From Phytoactinopolyspora halotolerans (GTDB lineage: Bacteria > Actinomycetota > Actinomycetes > Jiangellales > Jiangellaceae), in assembly GCF_010550675.1 (NCBI RefSeq), contig NZ_JAAGOA010000021.1, forward strand, positions 98,796 to 132,754: a DNA stretch of 33,959 nucleotides, read 5' to 3'. The position numbers were made by a program, and so were the translations under genes. Below are positions 1-7,787 of this stretch, piece by piece. Below the pieces are notes generated by a model. That model saw only the letters and a list, made by a program, of their open reading frames with translations, made no database searches and was not told the origin of the DNA. Within the stretch, counting starts at the first letter, position 1; each line of letters opens with the position of its first letter.

Positions 1-143
1 TGGTGGGGTTTGGGCGCACCCCCCCCACAACCCCCCCTGTTTTGGGGGGTTCCCCCCCCCCAAAACCCCTGATCTTCGACGGTCCGGGGCACGTCGGGTG
101 GCTACCCTGGCTTGGGTTGGATCTTGAGGGCCGCACGACGGAA
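1..143. other. Gene-free G/C-tract region
   Basis: No gene is supported here. The first 70 bases are long C and G runs: the plus strand has C8, C7, G6 and C10 runs, so the minus strand carries four or more G-runs of at least four, with short spacers. An inverted repeat is also present: GTTTTGGGGGG at 39-49 and CCCCCCAAAAC at 56-66. The tract could form a G-quadruplex or a cruciform. Homopolymer miscounts in sequencing are also possible here. Confidence 0.5.
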
Positions 144-191
144 GATGAAGACGAGTTTGGTGGCCTCTGGCGCCCCACACTCGTCTTCATC
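144..191 (-). terminator. Hairpin after the hydroxyproline operon
   Basis: A perfect 13-bp inverted repeat, GATGAAGACGAGT at 144-156 and its complement at 179-191, lies about 60 bases past the stop codon of the last gene of the minus-strand operon. The loop is 22 nt. There is no clear T-run after it on the minus strand, so it is either a weak or non-canonical terminator or an mRNA-end stabilising hairpin. No other gene-end signal is visible. Confidence 0.5.
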
Positions 192-247
192 AGCCCGGCC
201 GCGGCCGCCGCGGAAGCTGGAGTGTGGCCGCCGGTACGGGAAGAGCT

Positions 248-1249
248 TTAGAACCCGAAGCCGGTGGGGAAGGGATCGGCCGGGTCCAGCATGTACTGGC
301 CGATCCCGGTCACCCACGCCCGCCCGGTAATGGTGGGCACGACGGCCGGACGTCCGGCGACCGTGGTCTCACTGACCAGCCGGCCGATGAACCGGGATCC
401 GATGAACGACTCGTTCACGAAATCCCGATTCAGCGGCAGTTCGCCCCGCGCCCACAGTTCTGCCATCCGGGCCGATGTGCCGGTGCCGCACGGCGAGCGG
501 TCGAACCACCCCGGGTGGATGGCCATCGCATGCCTCGAATGCTCCGCGGTCGACCCCGGAGCGATGAACTCGACGTGGTGGCAGTGGTCCACCCCGGCGA
601 TCTCCGGGTGGTGCGGCGGCGCCTGCTGGTTGAGCGCATCCATGATGGCCAGCCCAGCACGCAGGATGTCCTGCTGCCGCGACCGCTCGAACGGCAGTCC
701 GACCTTTTCCAGCTCCACCATCGCGTAGAAGTTCCCGCCGAACGCCAGGCTGTACGGCACCGCCCCGAGCCCCGGCACGTCGACGGTTTCGTCCAGCCGC
801 TCCGCGTAGGACGGCACGTTCTCGATGGTGACCGAGTCGGCGTGCCCGTCGCTGACGTCGACCCGGGCGACGACGAGCCCGGCCGGGGTATCCAGCCGGA
901 TAGTCGTCACCGGCTCGGTCACCTCCACCATGCCGGTCTCCACCAGCACGGTCGCCACGCCGATCGTCCCGTGCCCGCACATCGGCAGGCATCCGGACAC
1001 CTCGATGTACACGACGCCCCAGTCCGCGTCCGGCCGGGTCGGCTGCTGCAGGATCGCCCCGCTCATGGCCGCGTGGCCGCGCGGTTCGTTCATCAGCAGT
1101 TGCCGGACGTGGTCGAGGTGCTCGATGAAGTGCAACCGCTTGTCGTTCATGGTGGCGCCGGGGATCTCGCCGACGCCGCCGGTGACGACGCGCGTCGGCA
1201 TCCCCTCGGTGTGCGAGTCGACTGCGGTGTAGAGCCTGGACGAGCGCAT
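248..1249 (-). CDS. 4-hydroxyproline 2-epimerase / proline racemase family
   Basis: Cytosolic, cofactor-independent epimerase of the proline racemase family, 333 aa when started at the ATG at 1249 (MRSSRLYTAVDSHTEG). That N-terminus matches the family, and an 18-codon upstream extension does not. Both catalytic cysteines are present: Cys91 in MCGHGT and Cys254 in SPCGTGTSA. This argues for a racemase/epimerase and against trans-3-hydroxyproline dehydratase, which has Thr at the second site. The expected reaction is trans-4-hydroxy-L-proline to cis-4-hydroxy-D-proline. It is the last gene of the operon, 10 bases after the DapA-like gene. With a D-hydroxyproline dehydrogenase and a DapA-like deaminase next door, hydroxyproline is a better substrate guess than proline. 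The family is certain; the substrate is inferred from context. Confidence 0.9.
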   Translation of the reverse strand: MRSSRLYTAVDSHTEGMPTRVVTGGVGEIPGATMNDKRLHFIEHLDHVRQLLMNEPRGHAAMSGAILQQPTRPDADWGVVYIEVSGCLPMCGHGTIGVATVLVETGMVEVTEPVTTIRLDTPAGLVVARVDVSDGHADSVTIENVPSYAERLDETVDVPGLGAVPYSLAFGGNFYAMVELEKVGLPFERSRQQDILRAGLAIMDALNQQAPPHHPEIAGVDHCHHVEFIAPGSTAEHSRHAMAIHPGWFDRSPCGTGTSARMAELWARGELPLNRDFVNESFIGSRFIGRLVSETTVAGRPAVVPTITGRAWVTGIGQYMLDPADPFPTGFGF

Positions 1250-1259
1250 GGTGCGGCCC

Positions 1260-2177
1260 CTACCGGCTGGCCAGGTACTCGATCGCCCGGGCCGCGTCGG
1301 CACGGACGCCGACCTCGTGCTCGCGGCTGAGCGGTCCGCGCGGCGGGCGGGTGGGGCCGCCGTAGCTGTGCCCGCCGATGTCGATCACCAGCTTGATCGC
1401 CTGGACGAACTCGGTGCGCGTGTCCCACCGGAAGACGGCCACCAGGTTGCGGTAGAGCTCCCGGGCGTCGGCGAACTTTCCGGCCATGACCAGATCGTAG
1501 ATCTCGACGGACTCCCCCGGGAAGGCGTTCGGGAACCCGGCGAACCAACCCACCGCACCGTCGACGAGCGACTCGAACAGCACGTCGTCCGCCCCGGCGA
1601 CGACGGCGATGTCGCAACGTTCCTGGATCTCCAGGACCCGCCGGACGTCGCAGGAGAACTCTTTGACCGCGACCACCTCCGGAATCTCGGCCAGCCGGGC
1701 CAGCGTCTCCGGGGACAGGTCGATCTTGGTGTCGATCGGGTTGTTGTAGGCCATGATCGGCAGCCCAACCTCGGCCACCCGGGCGTAGTGCTCGATCACC
1801 TCGTCGTCGTTGGCCCGGTACAGGGTCGGTGGCAGCAGCAGGATCGCGTCTGCTCCGTCTTCGCCTGCGTATTCCGCCCATCGCTGAGCCTGATGCCACC
1901 CGGGCGCGTGCACACCGGCGATGACGGAGGCGCGTCCGCCGACGGCCTGCACGGCGGTCTGGACGACCTTCCGTCGCTCGTCGTCGGTGAGCGACGAGTA
2001 CTCGCCGAGGGAACCGTTCGGGCCGATGCCGTGGCAGCCGTTCTCGACCAGCCACGTACAGTGCGCGGCGAAGCGGTCGTAATCGACGGCCAGCCCGCTG
2101 CTCTCGCTGGAATCCTCCTTGAACGCGAGCGTGGTGGCGACGGTGACGCCGCGGGGGTCGTACGAGGTGGTAGTCAC
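1260..2177 (-). CDS. DapA-family aldolase/deaminase, likely Pyr4H2C deaminase
   Basis: A 305-aa protein of the dihydrodipicolinate synthase/N-acetylneuraminate lyase family (TIM barrel). The Schiff-base lysine is Lys172 (VAVKEFS) and the conserved tyrosine is Tyr144 (MAYNNP). GPNGSLGEY near residues 53-60 replaces the usual GTTGE loop. In bacterial hydroxyproline pathways a DapA-like enzyme converts delta1-pyrroline-4-hydroxy-2-carboxylate to 2-oxoglutarate semialdehyde with loss of ammonia. Its position between the dehydrogenase and epimerase genes supports that role. The start is a GTG at 2177, preceded by AAAGGACT at good spacing. A true lysine-pathway DapA is unlikely in this operon. Family is sure; the exact reaction is inferred. 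Confidence 0.87.
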   Translation of the reverse strand: MTTTSYDPRGVTVATTLAFKEDSSESSGLAVDYDRFAAHCTWLVENGCHGIGPNGSLGEYSSLTDDERRKVVQTAVQAVGGRASVIAGVHAPGWHQAQRWAEYAGEDGADAILLLPPTLYRANDDEVIEHYARVAEVGLPIMAYNNPIDTKIDLSPETLARLAEIPEVVAVKEFSCDVRRVLEIQERCDIAVVAGADDVLFESLVDGAVGWFAGFPNAFPGESVEIYDLVMAGKFADARELYRNLVAVFRWDTRTEFVQAIKLVIDIGGHSYGGPTRPPRGPLSREHEVGVRADAARAIEYLASR

Positions 2178-2228
2178 GGGAGTCCTTTCGCTTCGTGATC
2201 AATCTGTGTGAGGCGATCGTCGGTGGAG

Positions 2229-3689
2229 TTACTGATCGTCGGTGGCGAGCTCGCCCAGCCGCAACGGGAAGGCGATCGGCCGGCGGTCGAATCGCGCATC
2301 GTCCCGCAGCCGGCCGTGCGGACCTGCGTCGGCCAGCAGCTTCTCGACGGTCCGCCCGCAGATCCGGCCCTGGCAGATGCCGAGGCCAGCGCGGGTGGAG
2401 AGTTTCAGCGAGCGCAGGCTCGACGACTCGGTGGCGGCCGCTGCGGCGCGCAGGGCGCCGCAGTTCACCTCCTCGCAGCGGCAGACCACGGTGTCGTCCG
2501 TGAGCCACCCGGTCCAGCCGGGTCGTACGCTGTGCGCGGCGTGCATGCGCTGTGCGAACTCCTGGTAGATGGAACGAGCCCGCAGTGGTCGGCGCAACAC
2601 GTCGTCGGTCGCGGAGCCGCCTGCGGCGCAATGACCGGCGATCGTCCCCTCGGCCAGCGCCAGCTCGACACCGCCGATGCCGGTGATCTCACCGGCTGCG
2701 TAGACGTCCCGCACGCTGGTGCGCTGGTCCGCATCCACGGCGACGAACCCGGCGTCGTCCAGCTCGCATCCGGCTGCGAGGGCAAGCTCGAGGCGAGGCG
2801 TGAACGCGTGGCTGACGCAGACGGCGTCGGCGGCGACGCGCCGCTCGGTTCCGCGGACCGGTCGCCACTGCTCATCCACCGACGCGATGGTCACCGCCGT
2901 GACCCTGTCGGTTCCGTGTGCACGGACCACGGCTGTGCCGGTGCGGTACGGGATCCGGTGCCGCACCTGCCGCACGACATACCCGGCCAGCTCGACCCCT
3001 TTCTTTCCAGCTCTGGCCAGCAGCCACGGCCGTGGCAGCCAGCCGGACGCCAGGGTGCGCGACCGGGACGCCTCGTACACGCCGACCACCGCCGACCCGG
3101 TCTGAACCAGAGACGCGGCGACCGGCAGCAGGAACGGTCCGGCACCGGCGACCACGACCCGTTCGCCGACGGCCACCCGCTCGCCCTTGGCCAGCGCCTG
3201 GGCGGCACCCGCGGTGAAGACCCCGGGCAGCTCCCAGCCCGGAAACGGCAGGGTCCGGTCATGCGCGCCGGTCGCGACGACGATCGCATCCGGCTTCAGC
3301 GTCAGCCGTTCTCGTGCGGCGCCGTCGGCCGGCCCGACCAAGATGTGCACCGTGGTTCGTCGTAGCTCGCCCTCACTAGCCTGCTGAGCGGGAGGGGCTT
3401 CTTTCCGCCGTGCCGCGTCGGTTTCCTCGATCGCCCACACCTGGGCGCTGCGCAGGACCCTGCAATGGTCGTCGCGGTCGAGCGCACGGCGGAGTTCGGT
3501 GAACGCTGCCCAGCCATGGTGAAGAACGCGTTCCCGCTCGGACGAGCGATTATCCGGCAGGTGCCGCCAGTACTGGCCGCCGACATCGTCGGCTGCGTCG
3601 AGCAGCGTGACCAGCGCTCCCTGGGTGCGCGCCGCACGTGCCGCCGCGAGCCCGGCTGGTCCGGCGCCGATGACGAGCACGTCAGCCAT
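2229..3689 (-). CDS. D-hydroxyproline dehydrogenase, alpha (FAD, [2Fe-2S]) subunit
   Basis: A 486-aa pyridine-nucleotide-disulfide-type flavoprotein. It starts MADVLVIGAGPAGLAAA, a Rossmann FAD motif, at the ATG at 3689; a GGAGG lies just upstream and an upstream extension lacks similarity. A second Rossmann motif (VVVAGAGPF) sits mid-protein. The C-terminal part has a BFD-like cysteine set (CRC near the start of the domain and CQGRIC later) that should bind [2Fe-2S]. This layout matches the alpha subunit of heteromeric amino-acid dehydrogenases (D-hydroxyproline, octopine/nopaline, opine and L-proline types). It overlaps the gamma subunit gene by 8 bases and lies downstream of the DAO-type subunit, so the three should form one complex. 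Substrate is inferred from the epimerase and deaminase neighbours. Confidence 0.87.
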   Translation of the reverse strand: MADVLVIGAGPAGLAAARAARTQGALVTLLDAADDVGGQYWRHLPDNRSSERERVLHHGWAAFTELRRALDRDDHCRVLRSAQVWAIEETDAARRKEAPPAQQASEGELRRTTVHILVGPADGAARERLTLKPDAIVVATGAHDRTLPFPGWELPGVFTAGAAQALAKGERVAVGERVVVAGAGPFLLPVAASLVQTGSAVVGVYEASRSRTLASGWLPRPWLLARAGKKGVELAGYVVRQVRHRIPYRTGTAVVRAHGTDRVTAVTIASVDEQWRPVRGTERRVAADAVCVSHAFTPRLELALAAGCELDDAGFVAVDADQRTSVRDVYAAGEITGIGGVELALAEGTIAGHCAAGGSATDDVLRRPLRARSIYQEFAQRMHAAHSVRPGWTGWLTDDTVVCRCEEVNCGALRAAAAATESSSLRSLKLSTRAGLGICQGRICGRTVEKLLADAGPHGRLRDDARFDRRPIAFPLRLGELATDDQ

Positions 3690-4050
3690 CGCCACCACCT
3701 CCGTCGGCGGAAAGCCGGGATGTCGGATCGGCCGGGTGCGCGGGTAGTGCATCGTGTTGGGTGTCGACGACATCGCCGTCGGCGGCCCGTCGCTGGCAGG
3801 CGCGGACATCACGTTGACCGTTCACCGTCACGACGCAGTCGAAGCAGACACCGATGCCGCAGAAGACGCCACGTGGCGCGTTCTTCTGGGACGTGCGCCG
3901 CCAGGACAGTTCGCCGGAGGTCAGCAGGATGCCGGCGATCGTCTGCCCGGCTCGTCCGGTTCGGGACACGCCGTCGACGGTGACGTGGACCGCGCTCGAC
4001 GGATCCGGCCGAATCGGGTCATCGGCGGGTGGCACGGAACGTGGTGGCAT
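3682..4050 (-). CDS. D-hydroxyproline dehydrogenase, gamma ([2Fe-2S] ferredoxin-like) subunit
   Basis: A 122-aa small iron-sulfur subunit. Cysteines 64, 69, 72 and 85 form the C-x4-C-x2-C...C pattern of a [2Fe-2S] ferredoxin fold (CGIGVCFDC, then RAC). Small proteins of this kind bridge the FAD subunits of heteromeric amino-acid dehydrogenases. The ATG at 4050 comes two bases after the stop of the DAO-type subunit, and the 3' end overlaps the alpha-subunit start by 8 bases, so translation is probably coupled. The residues after about 110 are low complexity (Pro, Gly). Confidence 0.87.
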   Translation of the reverse strand: MPPRSVPPADDPIRPDPSSAVHVTVDGVSRTGRAGQTIAGILLTSGELSWRRTSQKNAPRGVFCGIGVCFDCVVTVNGQRDVRACQRRAADGDVVDTQHDALPAHPADPTSRLSADGGGGDG

Positions 4051-4052
4051 GG

Positions 4053-5231
4053 CTAAGCCACCTCCTCGAGATGGGGTGCCAGGCTCGGACGGGCGGCGGA
4101 GAACGGTGCGGGATCGATCTGCGGCTCGTGTCCGAGCATGAGATCGCGCAGGAGCTCCCCGGTCGCCACCGAGAGACCGATGCCGGCGCCCTCGTGACCC
4201 GTGGCGTGCCACAGTCCGCGCAGCCGATGGTCGGGGCCGATCACCGGCACGTGATCCGGGACGAACGGACGGAATCCACCGTAGCTGCGCATCACGGGTA
4301 TGTCGGCCAGAAACGGGAAGAGTGCGGTGGCCTTCGCCGCGATCTCGCGGAGCGCCGCCACCCGCAGCCGGGAGTCGAACCCGACGTGCTCGCGGGACGA
4401 GCCGATGAGCACCGTGCCGGCCGCCGTGCTCTCCACCACGGTGGAGGTCTGCAGTGCGGCGTCGTCGGAGCCGACCGCGCCGACGTAGTCGCCGTCGTAG
4501 ACCTTGTGGAAGATCCGGTGTGGCATCCGGCTCGTCACCAGGACCATGCCTCGGCGCGGCCGGACCGGCAGGGGCGCGTCGAGCCTGGCGGTCACCTCGC
4601 CGGACCACGGCCCGGCGGCGACCACGACTGCGTCGGCGCGCAGCTCACCCGCGGTGGTGACGATCCCGGTCAGGCGCCCTCCATCGGACCGGATGCCGCC
4701 GGTGGCTTCGGCGCCTTCGATGACCTTGACCCCTGCCGCGCGGGCCGAAGCCAGCAGTGCCTCGGTGGCAGCGGCCGGCTGGACCTGGGCGTCCTCGGGA
4801 TAGTGAACGGCGGCGGTGGCCTTGCGGGTCAGGTCCGGTTCCAGCCGCAGCGCTTCGTCGAGCTCGACGGGGCGGGCGTCGACGCCGACCTCGTTCTGCT
4901 TCGCGGCGAACTCGAGCAGCGGCTCGGCCCCGGCGTCGGTGGTGGCGACGACGACGCCGCCCTTCCGGTCGAACTCGATGGACGGGAAGGTCGGGCCAAG
5001 CTCCACGGCCAGCTCCCGGGCGATCATCGGCCACAACCGCGACGAGTACCGCGCCAACACCAGCTCCGGCCCCGGTTCTTTGTCCGAGACGAGGACGTTG
5101 CCTTCACCCGACGACGATGTGCCGGAGGCGGCGGCGTTGCGCTCGACGACCGTCACGCCGACACCGGCCCGGGCGAGGCTGCGTGCGACGGCCGCCCCGA
5201 CGATGCCGGCTCCGATGACGATGACGTCCAT
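4053..5231 (-). CDS. D-hydroxyproline dehydrogenase, beta (DAO-type FAD) subunit
   Basis: A 392-aa D-amino-acid-oxidase/glycine-oxidase-family flavoprotein. It starts MDVIVIGAGIVGAAVA, the FAD dinucleotide-binding motif, followed by VVERN at the end of strand 2. A second conserved DAO block near the C-terminus reads GLWHATGHEGAGIGLS. It is the substrate-oxidising subunit expected to turn cis-4-hydroxy-D-proline into delta1-pyrroline-4-hydroxy-2-carboxylate, passing electrons to the partner subunits encoded directly downstream. The ATG at 5231 lies two bases after the permease stop. A stand-alone sarcosine or glycine oxidase is the alternative, but the adjoining gamma and alpha subunits favour a multi-subunit dehydrogenase. 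Confidence 0.87.
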   Translation of the reverse strand: MDVIVIGAGIVGAAVARSLARAGVGVTVVERNAAASGTSSSGEGNVLVSDKEPGPELVLARYSSRLWPMIARELAVELGPTFPSIEFDRKGGVVVATTDAGAEPLLEFAAKQNEVGVDARPVELDEALRLEPDLTRKATAAVHYPEDAQVQPAAATEALLASARAAGVKVIEGAEATGGIRSDGGRLTGIVTTAGELRADAVVVAAGPWSGEVTARLDAPLPVRPRRGMVLVTSRMPHRIFHKVYDGDYVGAVGSDDAALQTSTVVESTAAGTVLIGSSREHVGFDSRLRVAALREIAAKATALFPFLADIPVMRSYGGFRPFVPDHVPVIGPDHRLRGLWHATGHEGAGIGLSVATGELLRDLMLGHEPQIDPAPFSAARPSLAPHLEEVA

Positions 5232-5233
5232 GG

Positions 5234-6223
5234 CTAGCGCCTCCGGTTTCCGACGGCCGCAAGCGCGACGGCGGCGAGGATGATGACGCCGGTCACGAGA
5301 TCCTTCAGCTGCGGATTCACACTCATGATGTCGAATCCGTTGCCGATCAGCGCGATCAGGTACACACCAGAGATGGACCGCCAGACCGCGCCGACGCCTC
5401 CGTAGATACTTGTCCCACCGAGAATGATCGCGGCGATCGCCTCCAGCTCCATGCCCAGCCCGGCCTGTGGCTGCCCTGATGAGATCCGGGACACGGCGAT
5501 GGCCGCCGCCAGCCCCGCCGCGAGACCGCTGAGCATGAAGACGCAGATGCGGACCTTGGCGACTCTGATGCCGGAGAGCTCCGCGGCGTCCGCGTTGCCG
5601 CCGACGGCGAAGACGTGCCGGCCGAACAGCGTCCGCTGCAGCGTAAACCACAGCACAGCGACGAACGTGGCCAGCACGATGACGGCGATGAAGACACCAC
5701 CGACGCGCAGCCGTCCCAGGTCGGTGAATCCGTCGACCGTGACGGTGATCAGCGAGCCACCGGTGACCATGACCGCGATGGCGCTGAAGACCAGACTTGT
5801 GGCCAAGGTGGCGAGGAAGGAGTGGACTCTCAGGGTGGTCACCGCGACACCGTTGACCAGGCCGAGCGCGACGCAGATGACGGGTGCGGCCAGCAACCCG
5901 AGCCACGGATTGCCGGTGCCGTCCGCGATGGCTGCGGCGGAGACGCTGCCGACGGCGAACATCGCCCCAGTGGAGAGGTCGAAGTTGCCGGAGACGATGA
6001 CGAACGTCCCGGCTGCCGCGATCATCGCGAGCGGCACATTCTGGTTCGCGATGTTCATCAGGTTTGCGAAGGTGAAGAACGACGGTGACGCCATCGCCAG
6101 CACGACGAGCAGGATCACCAGCAGGATCAGAACCGCATAGTCGCGGACGAAGAAGAGCGCACGAGTGGCGGCCGGTGTGGTGTGGGCCGGCATGGCATCC
6201 GCGCTCGCCAGGTCAGTCGTCAT
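5234..6223 (-). CDS. ABC transporter permease, ribose (CUT2/RbsC) type
   Basis: A 329-aa integral membrane permease of the branched-chain/ribose superfamily, with about eight to ten hydrophobic segments. Family hallmarks include VSGNFDLSTGAMFAVGSVSAA near residue 80, the short ATLATSLVFSAIAVMVTGG block, and an EAIAAIILGGTSIYGG loop, the usual contact with the ATPase. Its start overlaps the ATPase stop (ATGA), and the DAO subunit follows after 2 bases. Only one permease gene is present; CUT2 systems usually work as homodimers. CUT2 importers normally take sugars, autoinducer-2, purine nucleosides or polyols, so pairing with an amino-acid pathway is unusual. Confidence 0.92.
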   Translation of the reverse strand: MTTDLASADAMPAHTTPAATRALFFVRDYAVLILLVILLVVLAMASPSFFTFANLMNIANQNVPLAMIAAAGTFVIVSGNFDLSTGAMFAVGSVSAAAIADGTGNPWLGLLAAPVICVALGLVNGVAVTTLRVHSFLATLATSLVFSAIAVMVTGGSLITVTVDGFTDLGRLRVGGVFIAVIVLATFVAVLWFTLQRTLFGRHVFAVGGNADAAELSGIRVAKVRICVFMLSGLAAGLAAAIAVSRISSGQPQAGLGMELEAIAAIILGGTSIYGGVGAVWRSISGVYLIALIGNGFDIMSVNPQLKDLVTGVIILAAVALAAVGNRRR

Positions 6224-7773
6224 GCCGGCTGCTCCTTCAGTGTCGTGTCGGCGACCGAGAAGAGCTGAAACAGCACCTCATCGGCCGGTGTACTGGACGG
6301 GTCGACCTCGCCCCGCGTCCGCCCGTCGATGACCAGGTAGGCGCGGTGGCTGAGGTTGAGTACCTCTTCGTGCTCGCTCGAGATCAACAGCACGGCTACG
6401 CCGCGCCGAGCCAGAGCGGTGATCGCCTCATAGATGGTGAACTTGGCGCCGATATCGACGCCGCGGGTGGGCTCGTCCAGGATCACCAACCGTGGTTGTC
6501 CGATGAGCCATTTGGACAGCAGAGCCTTCTGCTGGTTACCGCCGGAGAACCCAGCGACCGGCAGGTCGATCGCGGGCGGGCGCATCTGCAGCGACTGGAC
6601 CATATCCGTGACGGCGTGCCGCTCGTCTCGGGTGGCGATGATGCCGTGTCGGCTGAACCGATCGAGGAAGGCGAGCGACACGTTCTCCTTGACCGATCGA
6701 TCCAGGACGAGACCCTGGTGATGGCGGTCCTCCGGCACGAAGACCATCCCGCGGGAGATCGCGTCGCGTGGCCGCTTCCCGGTGATCCGCTCGCCGTCGA
6801 AACAGACGTCGCCACCGGTGACACGGTCCGCGCCGAAGATCGCGCGGGCGATCTCGGTGCGCCCGCTGCCGACCAAGCCGAGTAGCCCGACGATCTCGCC
6901 GGGACGCACGGCCAGCGACGCCCCGCGCGCACCGCGCTCGCTCGCGAGGTCGCTCACCTGCAGGATCGGCGCCACCTCAGCACTCACCGTTGCAGGACGC
7001 GGTGGGAACGTCGCGTCCAGCCGGCGGCCGAGCATGCCTTCCACGACGCTCCGTTTTGTCTCCTGCATCGCCGGTGCAGAGCGGACGAGGCGGCCGTCGC
7101 GCATGATCGATATGGTGTCGCTCACCTCGAAGACCGCATCGAGGAAATGCGAGACGTACACGATGGTGCGGTCCTGGGCTTTCAGGTGCTGGATGAGGCG
7201 GTGCAGCCGTTGCGTCTCGTGCGTGGTCAGCGACGAGGTCGGCTCGTCCATCACGATCACGCGGGCGTCGCGGGCGAGCGAGCGCATGATCTCGACCTTC
7301 TGCTGGTCGGCAAGGCGTAACTCACGCACACGGGCCCGCGGCGGCAGGCCGAAGCCGACCTCGTCTTCCAGACGAGCGAATCGTGCCGCGAGCGTGCCGC
7401 GGAGTATCCCGAGCCGATGTTCCTCCACGCCCAGAAAGACGTTCTCCGCGACCGTCAGCTCGGGGACGAGCGACAGTTCCTGGGCGATCATGGCTACGCC
7501 GGCCTGCTGAGCGCGCAGCGGATCCCACCGCTGAACCTCCCGACCGCCGACCAGAAGCCGGCCGGAGTCCGCAGAGTACAGTCCGGCTACGACCTTTCCG
7601 AGGGTGGACTTGCCTGCACCGTTCTCGCCGACGAACGCGTGAACCTCGCCGGGCGCGAGGGAGACGCTGACGTCGTCCAGCGCCTGCGTCCCGCCGAATC
7701 GCTTGCTCACGCCGCGGACTTCGACGAGTGGCGCGCCGCCCTCCACGGATCCGCTGCCGTGGACGGTGCCCAT
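6220..7773 (-). CDS. ABC transporter ATP-binding protein, RbsA/CUT2 type
   Basis: A 517-aa double-ATPase protein. The first half has Walker A at residues 49-57 (GENGAGKST), a degenerate signature (LADQQKVEI) and Walker B (VIVMDEPTSSLT). The second half has the degenerate Walker A typical of RbsA (GLVGSGRTE, no lysine), an intact signature (FSGGNQQKA) and Walker B (LVILDEPTRGVD). So only the first site is expected to hydrolyse ATP fully. The ATG at 7773 is preceded by GGGGGA. A GTG at 7788 overlapping the stop of the binding-protein gene is a possible alternative start. It pairs with the adjacent permease and binding protein. Confidence 0.93.
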   Translation of the reverse strand: MGTVHGSGSVEGGAPLVEVRGVSKRFGGTQALDDVSVSLAPGEVHAFVGENGAGKSTLGKVVAGLYSADSGRLLVGGREVQRWDPLRAQQAGVAMIAQELSLVPELTVAENVFLGVEEHRLGILRGTLAARFARLEDEVGFGLPPRARVRELRLADQQKVEIMRSLARDARVIVMDEPTSSLTTHETQRLHRLIQHLKAQDRTIVYVSHFLDAVFEVSDTISIMRDGRLVRSAPAMQETKRSVVEGMLGRRLDATFPPRPATVSAEVAPILQVSDLASERGARGASLAVRPGEIVGLLGLVGSGRTEIARAIFGADRVTGGDVCFDGERITGKRPRDAISRGMVFVPEDRHHQGLVLDRSVKENVSLAFLDRFSRHGIIATRDERHAVTDMVQSLQMRPPAIDLPVAGFSGGNQQKALLSKWLIGQPRLVILDEPTRGVDIGAKFTIYEAITALARRGVAVLLISSEHEEVLNLSHRAYLVIDGRTRGEVDPSSTPADEVLFQLFSVADTTLKEQPA

Positions 7774-7787
7774 ACCGGTCCCCCGCA

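Noticed and set aside
248-1249. trans-3-hydroxy-L-proline dehydratase
   Set aside because: That enzyme has Thr in place of the second catalytic Cys; here both cysteines (91 and 254) are present.
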